A stretch of DNA of 10,248 nucleotides from Endomicrobiia bacterium (GTDB lineage: Bacteria; Elusimicrobiota; Endomicrobiia; Endomicrobiales; Endomicrobiaceae): contig BNVT01000039.1 in the NCBI GenBank assembly GCA_025998295.1, positions 1 to 10,248 on the forward strand, given 5' to 3'. Below the pieces are notes generated by a model, which saw only the letters and a list, made by a program, of their open reading frames with translations, did not search any database and was not told where the DNA came from. This document shows, one piece after another, positions 1 to 7,723 of the stretch; positions within the stretch are counted from its first letter, which is position 1, and each line of letters starts with the position of its first letter. A program made the position numbers and the translations under genes.

Positions 1-17
1 CTCAATTTTCTCTTTGC

Positions 18-122
18 TTACCTACTTGCCCTATCTTTTCTTTTCTCTTCTTCTCTTCTCTCCTTGCTATCCTTGACTCTTTTATCAAATGCTTTCTTTA
101 CTCCCATTAATACTAAATCCAT
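18..122 (-). other. Short open frame read out of the left inverted repeat
   Basis: On the minus strand an ATG at 122-120 opens a 34-residue frame ending in TAA at 20-18. It begins MDLVLMGVKKAFDKRV and ends in a very basic and acidic Lys/Arg/Glu tail. The frame stays open a little upstream of the ATG until a TAG, without a clear ribosome binding site. The same frame appears in the right copy of the repeat. It could be the 3' end of a decayed gene carried by the repeated element. I do not recognise the protein, and the strongly purine-rich composition makes a chance frame quite possible. Confidence 0.22.
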
Positions 123-192
123 TACATCTGACTTAACTGCTTTCTTTTTTGTTTCATAGTACTTCTATATGTACTTTTATGTGTTGGTTATG
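73..192. repeat. Left arm of a ~120-bp inverted repeat
   Basis: This segment is the reverse complement of 10130-10248. Aligning by eye, positions 73-127 match without a mismatch, and the whole 120 columns contain five mismatches and one single-base gap, about 95% identity. Weaker similarity seems to continue inward to about position 210. The similarity probably also continues outward, but the right copy is cut by the window edge. The arms enclose the complete trp operon and its damaged flanking genes. No transposase or recognisable insertion-sequence terminus is visible, so the element type is unknown. Confidence 0.9.
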
Positions 193-267
193 CAAGGGGT
201 CTAATGTAATACAAAGAAAGTAAAAATGTTATCCGACAAGTCGCTAGTATGTATCTAAACATTGACA

Positions 268-315
268 TTGATAATTTAATCAGCTATGACATATAAACGT
301 TGATAATTTAATCAG
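268..315. promoter_or_regulatory. Two direct copies of a 16-bp dyad, possible operator pair
   Basis: TTGATAATTTAATCAG occurs at 268-283 and again, identically, at 300-315. The start-to-start distance is 32 bp, about three helical turns, so both copies would face the same side of the DNA. Each copy has short dyad symmetry (TGAT...ATCA). The second copy ends eight bases before the -35 box of the promoter at 324-353. This is the usual layout of binding sites for a dimeric regulator, more like an activator than a repressor because the sites lie upstream of -35. The regulator is unknown. Confidence 0.5.
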
Positions 316-323
316 TTTGGTGC

Positions 324-353
324 TTGACAAGCATGCAAGTAAATGCATATATT
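324..353 (+). promoter_or_regulatory. Sigma70-like promoter for the left lipoprotein gene
   Basis: A perfect -35 box TTGACA (324-329) is followed after 18 bases by TATATT (348-353). Transcription would start near 360, with about 85 bases of leader before the lipoprotein start at 445. It lies directly downstream of the paired dyad at 268-315. Confidence 0.6.
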
Positions 354-401
354 GTGGAAAAATAGGGTTGAATACTTGCAAAGAATATCAAAGGAAACAT
401 T

Positions 402-485
402 ATGAAAAAAACAAAAGCTACAAACAAAAAAAAGAAGTATAACAATGAAACTAAAACAATGTTTGAGCATATTTATTGCATTTAG
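402..485 (+). CDS. Possible 27-residue lysine-rich leader ORF overlapping the lipoprotein start
   Basis: An ATG at 402 sits six bases after a good ribosome binding site (AAAGGA, 390-395), better than anything before the lipoprotein ATG at 445. It reads a short Lys/Asn/Thr-rich peptide starting MKKTKATNKKKK and stops at TAG 483-485, overlapping the lipoprotein in another frame. Its 5' context resembles that at 8865-8887, where AAAGGAG also precedes ATG plus an A-tract. It may be a translationally coupled leader, or a remnant of an older start whose frame has slipped. No peptide function can be claimed. Confidence 0.22.
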   Translation: MKKTKATNKKKKYNNETKTMFEHIYCI

Positions 486-1236
486 TTCTGTTTTAAGTTC
501 GTGTGATGAAAAGAACGCTTTTCTTGTAAACAGAAGGACTGCTACCCCAGAGAAAGTAGAAGAAATAAAAGAAATAAAATAAGCAGAAAGAAAAAGAGAA
601 GAAGCAAAAGTAAAACGGGCAGAGCAGGAAAGGATGCTGGGAGAAGCAAGAAGATTACATAGAAAGCTGCAGAAAGCGATAGAAACGCTGGCAGAAACAC
701 TGCCGCATACGGGTAGAAGGTATTATGCAGAGACAGGATTGTGGAAAGCGATGTTGGAAATTACGGAAGAAGGAAGAATGCGTAGATGGCAGAAAGTAGC
801 AGAAGAGCTATTACCAGGATCAGAAATTCCGGAAAGAGCCATGGGAGGATTAAAAATAGTGTGGGAAATTGGGAACAGAATGTATCAAAGAGTCCGGATA
901 GCAACAAGAGCAACGTGTGCAATTGAGGACAGAATGAGTCTGCGAGCAGAAAAAGTTAAAGAAGAAGATATGGGAGCACTTAAAAGAGCAGTGGAAATGA
1001 TGTCCGAAGGAGTGCAGGAAATGCAGAGAAGACCACAACAGGCAGAGCCGTTGCGAAAAATATTGGAAAACGTGGTAGCGGAAAAAGGAGTAGTGAAAAA
1101 AGCGATGGAAGGGCAGTTGTGTGTATTCTGGCTGAGGAATAGTTTGTGGGAAATGGAGCTGAGATGGGCAAAATGGATGCAGGAATGTCTGCAGACAGTG
1201 GATGAAGCGCTAAGGAAAAGGGACTCCGGAGAATGA
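445..1236 (+). pseudogene. Lipoprotein gene interrupted by an in-frame TAA
   Basis: From ATG 445 the frame gives a classic lipoprotein signal peptide: basic start (MKLKQ), hydrophobic core, and lipobox VLSSC with the Cys codon at 502-504. A Lys/Glu-rich stretch follows, then TAA at 580-582. The same frame continues without another stop to TGA at 1234-1236, about 218 more codons. That part is charged and predicted helical, rich in Glu, Arg, Lys and Met, with coiled-coil-like character and scattered Trp. Total coding potential is about 262 residues. The simplest reading is a recent nonsense mutation, since the downstream frame is otherwise intact. Internal restart at ATG 634 is possible but poorly supported by its context. 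The gene has its own promoter and terminator and is more GC-rich than the trp genes. I do not recognise the family. A 46-bp match to codons around its lipobox recurs at 8736-8781. Confidence 0.7.
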
Positions 1237-1293
1237 AGAACGCTAAAAATTATGTTGTTGGTGTTCTATCTTAAATTTATATAAGATCTAAAC

Positions 1294-1334
1294 GAACCTC
1301 CGCACGCGTCTTGCTTTGAGCGGAGGTTCTTTTT
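1294..1334 (+). terminator. Intrinsic terminator after the left lipoprotein gene
   Basis: A perfect 10-bp GC-rich stem (GAACCTCCGC, 1294-1303, with GCGGAGGTTC, 1320-1329) encloses a 16-base loop and is followed by five T residues. It closes the left transcription unit and insulates the trp promoter. A weak promoter-like TTGGTG (1258-1263), 16 bases, TATAAG (1280-1285) lies just before it and would yield only a very short transcript. Confidence 0.85.
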
Positions 1335-1389
1335 CTTCAGCTCTTCTTTTTTGCCATTAGTCCAATATGTTGCAAACGACTACAATGAA

Positions 1390-1418
1390 TTGAAAATAAA
1401 TCTGTAAAAAACTACAAT
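1390..1418 (+). promoter_or_regulatory. Promoter of the trp operon
   Basis: TTGAAA (1390-1395) and TACAAT (1413-1418) are separated by the optimal 17 bases. Transcription would start near 1425, just upstream of the T-box leader and about 400 bases before trpE. No operator-like dyad is evident here, consistent with control mainly by the RNA leader. Confidence 0.6.
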
Positions 1419-1479
1419 ATGCATATTGATGTATGAGAATGGAATAAATGCAGGTGTAAAGTTTTAGGTTAACTAAATA

Positions 1480-1791
1480 AGAGGGTTATGGCTCTCAAAA
1501 CCGTTGATGTGGAGATAACTGTAATTGTGCAGTTACAGAGAGCGGGCGCAGCTGAGATTCCCGTACAGCGCAGATTATCAAATGGACCACAGAGGGCGCG
1601 GTCAAAAGGATTGTAATTTATCCCTAGTATTCCGCGACGCATCGCAGGCGTTAGTTGCGACGAGCGTATTAACGCTCAAAGTAAAGAGTATATGTTTAGT
1701 TTTTCATTACTGCCTACAAATCAAGGTGGTACCGCGGATGAATTTCAACGTCCGTCCTTGGAATATTTTATGCTTTGAACGGACGTTTTTT
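1480..1791 (+). promoter_or_regulatory. T-box riboswitch, tRNA-Trp type, controlling the trp operon
   Basis: T-box leaders bind a specific tRNA and allow transcription only when it is uncharged. The diagnostic antiterminator sequence is present at 1724-1737 (AGGTGGTACCGCGG, one base from the consensus AGGGUGGNACCGCGG). A Stem I region with AGAGAG (1537-1542) precedes a UGG specifier at 1583-1585 followed by a purine, matching the Trp operon downstream. Middle hairpins include GAGCG/CGCTC near 1663-1679. The antiterminator can form by CAAGG (1722-1726) with CCTTG (1756-1760) plus CGGA/TCCG, using bases that otherwise belong to the terminator. The tRNA-end-binding bulge reads UGGU, which pairs perfectly with ACCA and only by wobble with a G discriminator. 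The 5' boundary is approximate. Confidence 0.93.
1747..1791 (+). terminator. Regulated terminator of the trp T-box
   Basis: AACGTCCGT (1747-1755) pairs perfectly with ACGGACGTT (1779-1787), and six T residues (1786-1791) follow. It is mutually exclusive with the T-box antiterminator, which uses 1751-1760. The run of T ends 28 bases before the trpE ATG, so termination here would shut off all seven trp genes. Confidence 0.9.
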
Positions 1792-1819
1792 GTCTGTCTT
1801 ATGGCAAAGGGAGTAGAAG

Positions 1820-3286
1820 ATGATTAGACCTCAAGTAGAGGAAGCAAAAAAGTATTTAAGTAATTACACGGTAATTCCTGTGTATAAAGAGATTTTTGCA
1901 GATGTTAAAACATCTGTAGAAGTTGTCAAGAATTTTATGGCAAAAAACGAAAGGAGTTTTTTATTAGAAAGTGTTGGAAATAGTGAAAGTTGGGGCAGAT
2001 ATTCTTTTATTGGATATAATCCAAAACTTACCGTAAGGTGCATGGATGATAAAATTGTTATTGACGGCCAAAAAAATGAAGAAATAATTACAAATGACCC
2101 TATAACATGTTTAAGAAATATTATCTCTCAATATAAAAGTCCAAGATTTGAAATATTGCCTCCGTTTACCGGTGGTTTTGTTGGTTATTTTTCTTATGAT
2201 TTTTATAAATATAACGAAAAATCTGTAAATCTTTTAAATTCCAACAAGGATAATTTTGACGATTTTTACCTTATGCTTTTTGATACTGTTGTAGCCTTTG
2301 ATCACTTGAAACAGAAAATTTTTATTGTGGTAAACACGCCAGTAGAAAATTTTGAAAACGAGTTTAAGAAGACAGAAGAGAAAATTAAAGAAATAGAAGA
2401 ACTTATAAAAAGTACCGTAGAAAAAAAAGAGCAAAGCTCAAAGCTCAAATCAGACTTTAAAATGCTTTACAGTAAAAAAGAATTTAAAGAAATGGTTGAA
2501 AATATAAAGCAACACATTTTTGAAGGTGATATTTTTCAAGCTGTGTTGTCAAATAGGGCAGAAGCATATTTTGAAGGCAGCCTTCTTAAGACTTATAGAA
2601 TATTAAGAACTATAAACCCGTCGCCGTACATGTTTTATCTGAACTTTGGAGATATTGAAATTGCAGGTACTTCTCCTGAAACGCTTGTTACATTAAAAGA
2701 TAGGCAACTAACAAATTATGCTCTAGCCGGCACATGCAGACGTGGTGAAAATGATGATGAAGATAAGATACTTATATCACAGCTTTTAAAAGATGAAAAA
2801 GAAGTGGCAGAGCATAATATGCTTGTGGATTTGGCAAGGAATGATTTAGGCAAAGTAAGCGAGTTTGCTTCTGTAAAAGTTGTTGAGCATATGAAAGTTT
2901 TAAAGTTTTCTCATGTTAGTCATATGGCATCTGTAATTAAGTCAAAGATAAAAACTAAATACGATCATTTGGATGCTTTGTCTGCAGTTTTGCCTGCAGG
3001 AACATTGTCTGGAGCACCAAAAAAGATGGCATGTGAAATTATAAACAAACTTGAAAAGCATAAACGTGGAACTTATGGCGGTGCAATAGGGTACATAGAT
3101 TTTGCAGGAAATATGGATATGTGTATTGCAATAAGAATGGCAAAATTTGAAAACGGGAAAGTCTATGTTCAGTCTGGTGCTGGTATTGTAACAGACAGCA
3201 ATCCTGAAAAAGAATATGACGAATGTTGTCAAAAAGCTCAAGCGATAATAAATGCACTAAATTTGGCGCAAACGGAGGAATTATGA
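1820..3286 (+). CDS. trpE: Anthranilate synthase component I
   Basis: TrpE converts chorismate to anthranilate using ammonia supplied by TrpG; cytoplasmic, first committed step of tryptophan synthesis. The 488-residue length is typical. The N-terminal domain carries LLES (48-51) and the C-terminal domain NPSPYM (266-271), motifs of the tryptophan feedback site, so end-product inhibition is probably kept. The chorismate-binding domain has GTSPETLV (283-290), EHNMLVDLARNDLG (331-344), PAGTLSGAPK (392-401) and QSGAGIVTDSNPEKEYDE (451-468). In the usual AGTRxRG motif the Arg is Cys here (AGTCRRG, 303-309), a departure from the E. coli and Bacillus form. The start is supported by AAGGGAG six bases upstream. 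The stop overlaps the trpG start (ATGA). Confidence 0.97.
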   Translation: MIRPQVEEAKKYLSNYTVIPVYKEIFADVKTSVEVVKNFMAKNERSFLLESVGNSESWGRYSFIGYNPKLTVRCMDDKIVIDGQKNEEIITNDPITCLRNIISQYKSPRFEILPPFTGGFVGYFSYDFYKYNEKSVNLLNSNKDNFDDFYLMLFDTVVAFDHLKQKIFIVVNTPVENFENEFKKTEEKIKEIEELIKSTVEKKEQSSKLKSDFKMLYSKKEFKEMVENIKQHIFEGDIFQAVLSNRAEAYFEGSLLKTYRILRTINPSPYMFYLNFGDIEIAGTSPETLVTLKDRQLTNYALAGTCRRGENDDEDKILISQLLKDEKEVAEHNMLVDLARNDLGKVSEFASVKVVEHMKVLKFSHVSHMASVIKSKIKTKYDHLDALSAVLPAGTLSGAPKKMACEIINKLEKHKRGTYGGAIGYIDFAGNMDMCIAIRMAKFENGKVYVQSGAGIVTDSNPEKEYDECCQKAQAIINALNLAQTEEL

Positions 3287-3849
3287 TTTTAATTATAGAT
3301 AATTATGACAGCTTTTCTTATAACCTCTACCAATATATTGGAACTATAAATAAAGATGTTAAAGTCATCAAGAATGACGAAATGGCAGTTAAGGAAATAG
3401 ATAATTTGCAATTTACACATTTAGTAGTCTCCCCGGGGCCCGGAAGACCAAACGCTGCTGGTATATGTGAAGAAGCAATTGAATATTTTAAAGGGAAGGT
3501 TCCTGTACTTGGAGTTTGTTTAGGACATCAAGCTATATGCGAAGTTTTTGGAGCAAAAATTGTATATGCAAAAAAACTAATGCATGGCAAAACAAGCGAT
3601 ATCCATATTGCTAACGGTAGTCCTATTTTTAAAGGACTTTCTCCTGTTATTGTAGCTGCAAGATACCATTCGCTTATTGTAGATAGAGCTACTATCACAG
3701 AAGAATTGCTTGTAATAGCTGAAGATGAACAATCCCAAGTTATGGGCATAAAACATAGGGATTTTAATATTTATGGAGTTCAGTTTCACCCGGAGTCAAT
3801 ACTTACAAAAAACGGAATAAAAATAATTGAAAATTTTATTAAGTTATAA
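3283..3849 (+). CDS. trpG: Anthranilate synthase component II, glutamine amidotransferase
   Basis: This subunit hydrolyses glutamine and channels ammonia to TrpE. The 188-residue protein is a stand-alone class I glutamine amidotransferase. It has the N-terminal IIDNYDSFSYNL motif, an oxyanion-hole PGPG (51-54), the nucleophile Cys79 in GVCLGHQ, and His169/Glu171 in FHPES, so the triad is complete. ATG 3283 is chosen over the upstream in-frame start at 3223, which lies inside trpE. A strong GGAGG (3274-3278) precedes ATG 3283 and its first residues match the family. The 4-base overlap with trpE implies translational coupling and equal output. Such a subunit may also serve p-aminobenzoate synthase (PabA role), which the sequence cannot exclude. 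Confidence 0.96.
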   Translation: MILIIDNYDSFSYNLYQYIGTINKDVKVIKNDEMAVKEIDNLQFTHLVVSPGPGRPNAAGICEEAIEYFKGKVPVLGVCLGHQAICEVFGAKIVYAKKLMHGKTSDIHIANGSPIFKGLSPVIVAARYHSLIVDRATITEELLVIAEDEQSQVMGIKHRDFNIYGVQFHPESILTKNGIKIIENFIKL

Positions 3850-3870
3850 AATTTGAAAATAGAGGTTAAT

Positions 3871-4881
3871 ATGATTACAGAAGCAATATATGAAATAGTA
3901 AACAAACAAAATCTTACAATAGATAAGACAAAACAAGTTATGAACGAGATAATGGACGGTGCTACGACTGATGCCCAAATTGCGTCTTTTCTTACCGCGT
4001 TAAGACTTAAAGGCGAAACAATAGAAGAAATAACAGCTTGTGCAATGGTTATGAGAGAGAAATGTCAAAAGTTAAACCCTAAATTTGACGTGCTTGATAT
4101 TGTAGGCACAGGAGGGGACGAGCTTGCAACGTTTAATATATCATCAATATCATCTGTGATAATTGCAGCAGCAGGAGTTCCAGTTGCAAAGCACGGGAAC
4201 AGAAGTGTATCTAGCAAATGCGGTAGCGCGGATCTTTTTGAAGCATTAGGTGTAAACATAATGCTTACACCTAATGAATGCGAAATAGTGCTAGAGAAAA
4301 TAGGAATATGTTTTTTAATGGCGCAGATATTTCATTCGTCAATGAAATATGTTTCTAAGGTTAGGAAAGAACTAGGCATAAGAACAATATTTAACATTTT
4401 AGGACCTTTGGCAAACCCTGCTAGAGCAAATTATGAACTTATAGGCGTATACGATGAAAATCTTGTTGAGCCTATAGCTAATGTGCTTGTAAATCTTGGC
4501 GTAAAAAGAGCAATGGTTGTTCATGGACACGACGGACTTGACGAAGTTACTTTGTCTGACACCACAACAGTTTGCGAAGTAAACGACGGCAAAATAAACA
4601 GTTTTTTTATTACTCCTGAACAATTTGGACTAAAAAGGTGCAAATTGTCTGAGCTTATAGGAGGCTCGCCTAAAGAAAACAAAGAAATTGCACTAAGCGT
4701 GTTAAATGGTGAGAGTGGAGCAAAGAGAGATACAGTTGTTTTAAACTCTGCTGTATGCTTGTATATGTTTTATGACAATGCGACTCTAAGAGAATGTATA
4801 AAAATTGCACAAGATATGATAGACAGCAAAAAAGCTTTAAATAAATTAAATGACTTTATTAAAGTATCCAATAGTTTTTAA
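3871..4881 (+). CDS. trpD: Anthranilate phosphoribosyltransferase
   Basis: TrpD transfers the phosphoribosyl group of PRPP to anthranilate, the second step. The 336-residue protein has the PRPP/Mg-binding GTGGD (79-83), the KHGNRSVSSKCGSAD block (107-121) and the acidic metal-binding DEVT motif in HGHDGLDEVTL, in the normal order. ATG 3871 follows AGAGG at 3861-3865; an upstream in-frame TTG (3853) lacks a ribosome binding site. The gene begins 21 bases after trpG. It is a free-standing TrpD, not fused to TrpG as in enteric bacteria. Confidence 0.96.
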   Translation: MITEAIYEIVNKQNLTIDKTKQVMNEIMDGATTDAQIASFLTALRLKGETIEEITACAMVMREKCQKLNPKFDVLDIVGTGGDELATFNISSISSVIIAAAGVPVAKHGNRSVSSKCGSADLFEALGVNIMLTPNECEIVLEKIGICFLMAQIFHSSMKYVSKVRKELGIRTIFNILGPLANPARANYELIGVYDENLVEPIANVLVNLGVKRAMVVHGHDGLDEVTLSDTTTVCEVNDGKINSFFITPEQFGLKRCKLSELIGGSPKENKEIALSVLNGESGAKRDTVVLNSAVCLYMFYDNATLRECIKIAQDMIDSKKALNKLNDFIKVSNSF

Positions 4882-4894
4882 TTAAGAGGTTTAT

Positions 4895-5671
4895 ATGATT
4901 TTAAATAAAATAGTTGATGCTACAAGAATAAGAGTAGATAAAGAGAAAAGTAAAAAATCCTTTGATACGATAAAAAAAGAAGCTTTGAATATTGCATGGA
5001 CATCGTGTTATAAATTTGAAAAAGCATTGTCAAAACCCGGTATAAACTTTATTTGCGAGATAAAGAAAGCATCTCCATCAAAAGGGTTAATTTCAGATAG
5101 TTTCAATTACAAGGAAATTGCTTTGGAATACCAAAAATCCGGAGCCGCTGCAATTTCTGTTATTACCGAGCCTGACTTTTTTCTTGGAAATAAAGATTAT
5201 CTTAAAGAAATAAAAGATATTGTTAGCGTTTCTGTTTTGCGTAAAGATTTTATAATAGATTCTTATCAGATATATGAATCCAAAATTATAGGAGCAGATG
5301 CAATTCTTTTAATATGTACTATTTTAGACAAAGAAGTTTTAAAAGATTTTTTTGAAATAGCAAATAGTCTTGGACTATCTTGTCTTGTTGAAGTTCATGA
5401 CGAGAAAGAAATTGAAACGTCATTAAGTATTGGCGCTAAAATAATAGGAGTAAATAATAGAAATCTCAAAAACTTTGAAGTGAATTTTAATAATAGTATA
5501 AAACTTCGCAAACTTGTTCCTGATGATAAAATTTTTGTTTCAGAAAGTGGCATTAAAACAAAAGAACACATAGACATACTAAAAGCAAACAATATTAATG
5601 CTGTTTTGATCGGTGAAGAATTGATGGGAAGCAACAATATTAACTTAAAACTTAAAGAGCTAATGTCTTAA
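4895..5671 (+). CDS. trpC: Indole-3-glycerol phosphate synthase
   Basis: TrpC closes the indole ring, converting carboxyphenylamino-deoxyribulose phosphate to indole-3-glycerol phosphate with loss of CO2. The 258 residues form a single TIM-barrel of normal length, separate from TrpF. Conserved elements are EIKKASPSKG (55-64), VLRKDF with catalytic Lys117, LVEVH with Glu166, GVNNRNL (185-191), and SESGI with Glu218 and Ser219. The set of catalytic residues is complete. AAGAGG five bases before the ATG supports the start. It lies 13 bases after trpD. Confidence 0.96.
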   Translation: MILNKIVDATRIRVDKEKSKKSFDTIKKEALNIAWTSCYKFEKALSKPGINFICEIKKASPSKGLISDSFNYKEIALEYQKSGAAAISVITEPDFFLGNKDYLKEIKDIVSVSVLRKDFIIDSYQIYESKIIGADAILLICTILDKEVLKDFFEIANSLGLSCLVEVHDEKEIETSLSIGAKIIGVNNRNLKNFEVNFNNSIKLRKLVPDDKIFVSESGIKTKEHIDILKANNINAVLIGEELMGSNNINLKLKELMS

Positions 5672-5679
5672 ATAGAAAA

Positions 5680-6306
5680 ATGACAAAAATAAAAATATGC
5701 GGTCTTAAAAGAGAAGAAGACATAGGTTTTGTAAATATTGCAAAACCTGATTATATAGGATTTGTGTTTGCAGGAGAAAAAAGAAAGATAGACTTTAATA
5801 CTGCTACAAAATTGAAATCCTTGCTCAATAAAGAAATTCAAACGGTTGGAGTATTTGTAAATACAGATGTAGATAATATTTTGAACTTATGTAAAGATTG
5901 TATTATTGATTTAGTGCAGCTTCACGGTGATGAAGACGAACTTTATATATCTAAATTAAAAGAAAAAGTAAAACAACCTATTATAAAAGTTGTTAGAGTT
6001 AAAGAAAAGATACGTGATATTAAAACAAAAGCTAATTTTACTCTTTTTGATATGTACAACAATTTTGAATATGGAGGTTGTGGGAAAGTTTTTGATTGGA
6101 GCTTGATTAGACAATACAAACAACCATTTTTTCTTGCAGGTGGTTTAAATAAGGACAATATAGAAAAAGCATTAACACAACTAAAACCTTATTGCATTGA
6201 TTTAAGCAGTGGTGTTGAAACTGATGGAATAAAAGATTTGAACAAGATAAAAGAAATAATACAAGTTGTTAGAAAATATTCTAATACAAAACAGGAGACA
6301 GCATAA
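5680..6306 (+). CDS. trpF: Phosphoribosylanthranilate isomerase
   Basis: TrpF carries out the Amadori rearrangement of phosphoribosylanthranilate, between the TrpD and TrpC steps. The 208-residue TIM-barrel starts with KICGL containing the general base Cys7. The general acid Asp124 lies in TLFD. The phosphate-binding region reads GGCGKVFDW, where GGTGK is usual, and SSGVE (176-180) is present. It begins 8 bases after trpC, with only a weak ribosome binding site, so it may depend on coupling to trpC translation. Its TAA shares one base with the trpB ATG. Confidence 0.95.
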   Translation: MTKIKICGLKREEDIGFVNIAKPDYIGFVFAGEKRKIDFNTATKLKSLLNKEIQTVGVFVNTDVDNILNLCKDCIIDLVQLHGDEDELYISKLKEKVKQPIIKVVRVKEKIRDIKTKANFTLFDMYNNFEYGGCGKVFDWSLIRQYKQPFFLAGGLNKDNIEKALTQLKPYCIDLSSGVETDGIKDLNKIKEIIQVVRKYSNTKQETA

Positions 6307-7493
6307 TGTCAAAAGGAAAGTTTGGAATATATGGAGGTCAATTTATACCTGAGACTCTTATGAATGCTGTAAATGAATTAGAAACGGCATACAATCATTT
6401 TAAAAATGATAAGCAATTTAATGATGAGCTTAAATATTTGCTTAATGAATATGCAGGCAGACCGTCAAGATTATATTTTGCTAAAAATGCTACTGAAAAA
6501 CTTGGTGGAGCAAAAATATATTTAAAAAGAGAAGATTTAAATCACACAGGGTCTCATAAAATAAATAATGTTTTAGGGCAGACTTTACTTGCAAAAAAAA
6601 TGCACAAAACTAGAATTATAGCAGAAACAGGCGCTGGCCAACACGGAGTTGCAGCAGCTACTGCTGCTGCTTTGTTTAATATGGAATGCGAAGTTTTTAT
6701 GGGACAAAAGGATATTCAACGGCAGGCTTTAAATGTTTTTAGAATGCAGCTATTGGGCGCTAAAGTAAACTTTGTCAAAACCGGTACGAAAACTTTAAAA
6801 GATGCTGTAAACCAAACAATGAGAGAATGGAGCAGCAGGATTGACGATACTTTTTATGTTTTAGGTTCTGCAATGGGGCCTTATCCTTATCCTGAAATTG
6901 TAAGAGATTTTCAAAGCATCATAAGCAAAGAAATAAAAGAACAGTTATTTGAAAAAGAATCAAAACTGCCGTCTGTTGTTATTGCTTGTGTTGGAGGCGG
7001 TTCAAACTCGATAGGTGCTTTTTATAATTTTATAAATGATAAAAAAGTTAAACTTATAGGCTGCGAAGCTGCAGGAAAAGGCGTTGATACTCCCAAAACA
7101 GCAGCCACCATTGCTAGAGGCAGAGTTGGTATATTCCACGGGACGAAATCGTATTTTTGCCAAACTAAAAATGGACAAATTGCTCCTGCATATTCAATTT
7201 CAGCAGGTCTTGATTATCCAGGAATAGGTCCTGAGCATGCTTATCTGCATGAGACAAAAAGAGTTGAATATATTTCAGTGACTGATAAAGAAGCGGTTGA
7301 ATCTTTTGAATTTTTATCAAAAACTGAAGGAATTATTCCGGCAATAGAATCTGCACATGCAATGTATTATGCAATGCAGCTTGCTCCAAAAATGTCAAAA
7401 GATGAAATAATAGTTGTTTGTATTTCAGGCAGAGGCGACAAAGACGTTACAATGATAGCAGATTATAAAGCAGATTATAAAGACCTCCAATAA
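6306..7493 (+). CDS. trpB: Tryptophan synthase beta chain
   Basis: TrpB condenses indole with serine in a PLP-dependent reaction and works in an alpha2-beta2 complex with TrpA. The 395-residue length is typical. The PLP Schiff-base lysine is Lys85 in HTGSHKINN, Glu107 lies in AETGAGQHG, the PLP-phosphate loop is GGGSNSIG (230-237), and Ser374 in CISGRGDKD contacts the pyridine ring. It is a TrpB1-type chain, the form that partners TrpA. AGGAG (6293-6297) precedes the ATG, which overlaps the trpF stop by one base. An internal A8 tract (6593-6600) leaves the frame intact. Confidence 0.97.
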   Translation: MSKGKFGIYGGQFIPETLMNAVNELETAYNHFKNDKQFNDELKYLLNEYAGRPSRLYFAKNATEKLGGAKIYLKREDLNHTGSHKINNVLGQTLLAKKMHKTRIIAETGAGQHGVAAATAAALFNMECEVFMGQKDIQRQALNVFRMQLLGAKVNFVKTGTKTLKDAVNQTMREWSSRIDDTFYVLGSAMGPYPYPEIVRDFQSIISKEIKEQLFEKESKLPSVVIACVGGGSNSIGAFYNFINDKKVKLIGCEAAGKGVDTPKTAATIARGRVGIFHGTKSYFCQTKNGQIAPAYSISAGLDYPGIGPEHAYLHETKRVEYISVTDKEAVESFEFLSKTEGIIPAIESAHAMYYAMQLAPKMSKDEIIVVCISGRGDKDVTMIADYKADYKDLQ

Positions 7494-7723
7494 TATGTCA
7501 ATAGGTAAGAAGTAGGTAAGAAGAAAGAAATATAAAGCAGTCAAAGAACAAAAAAGAAAGAGAAAAGGGGACTGTCAAGTTGATTGTGTAAAGTTGCAAG
7601 TTAGTTACTAGTTATGCGCAATTAGTGACAAAGAGAAAAAGTAGCAAAAAGAGAAAACCCACAGCTACTACTAACTTGTTTAGTGTATGTAACAGTGAGT
7701 ATTATATCAGGAGCTATATTAAA
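7494..7723. other. Unusually long trpB-trpA spacer, purine-rich
   Basis: This 230-base gap contrasts with overlaps or gaps of at most 21 bases at the other trp junctions. It contains a perfect tandem duplication of TAGGTAAGAAG (7502-7512, 7513-7523), long A/G-rich runs, and no convincing gene. The part AAGTAGGTAAG (7510-7520) recurs, reversed, at 17-27 beside the left inverted repeat. The frame of trpA stays open back to a GTG at 7625, but nothing in that extension resembles TrpA and no ribosome binding site precedes it. There is no terminator hairpin with a T-run, so read-through from trpB is plausible. A TTGTTT/TATTAT pair (7676-7705) is a weak promoter candidate, too close to the trpA ribosome binding site to be convincing. 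Confidence 0.7.

Noticed and set aside
850..1171. Two minus-strand frames inside the left lipoprotein gene
   Set aside because: Low-complexity Phe/Ser/Leu-rich shadows of a Glu/Lys-rich coding strand, without start signals.
1369..1386. TTGCAA...TACAAT as the trp promoter
   Set aside because: The two boxes are only six bases apart; the TTGAAA-17-TACAAT pair just downstream fits far better.
1525..1827. A 100-codon open frame upstream of trpE
   Set aside because: It lies across the T-box specifier, antiterminator and terminator; the sequence is explained by RNA structure and has no ribosome binding site or protein-like pattern.
3223..3282. Upstream start for trpG inside trpE
   Set aside because: ATG 3283 has GGAGG at ideal distance, begins exactly at the family's MILIIDNYDSF and overlaps the trpE stop in the usual ATGA manner.
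7625..7723. N-terminal extension of TrpA from GTG 7625
   Set aside because: No ribosome binding site, no TrpA homology in the Lys/Ser/Thr-rich extension, and a good site with a family-like start exists at 7724.
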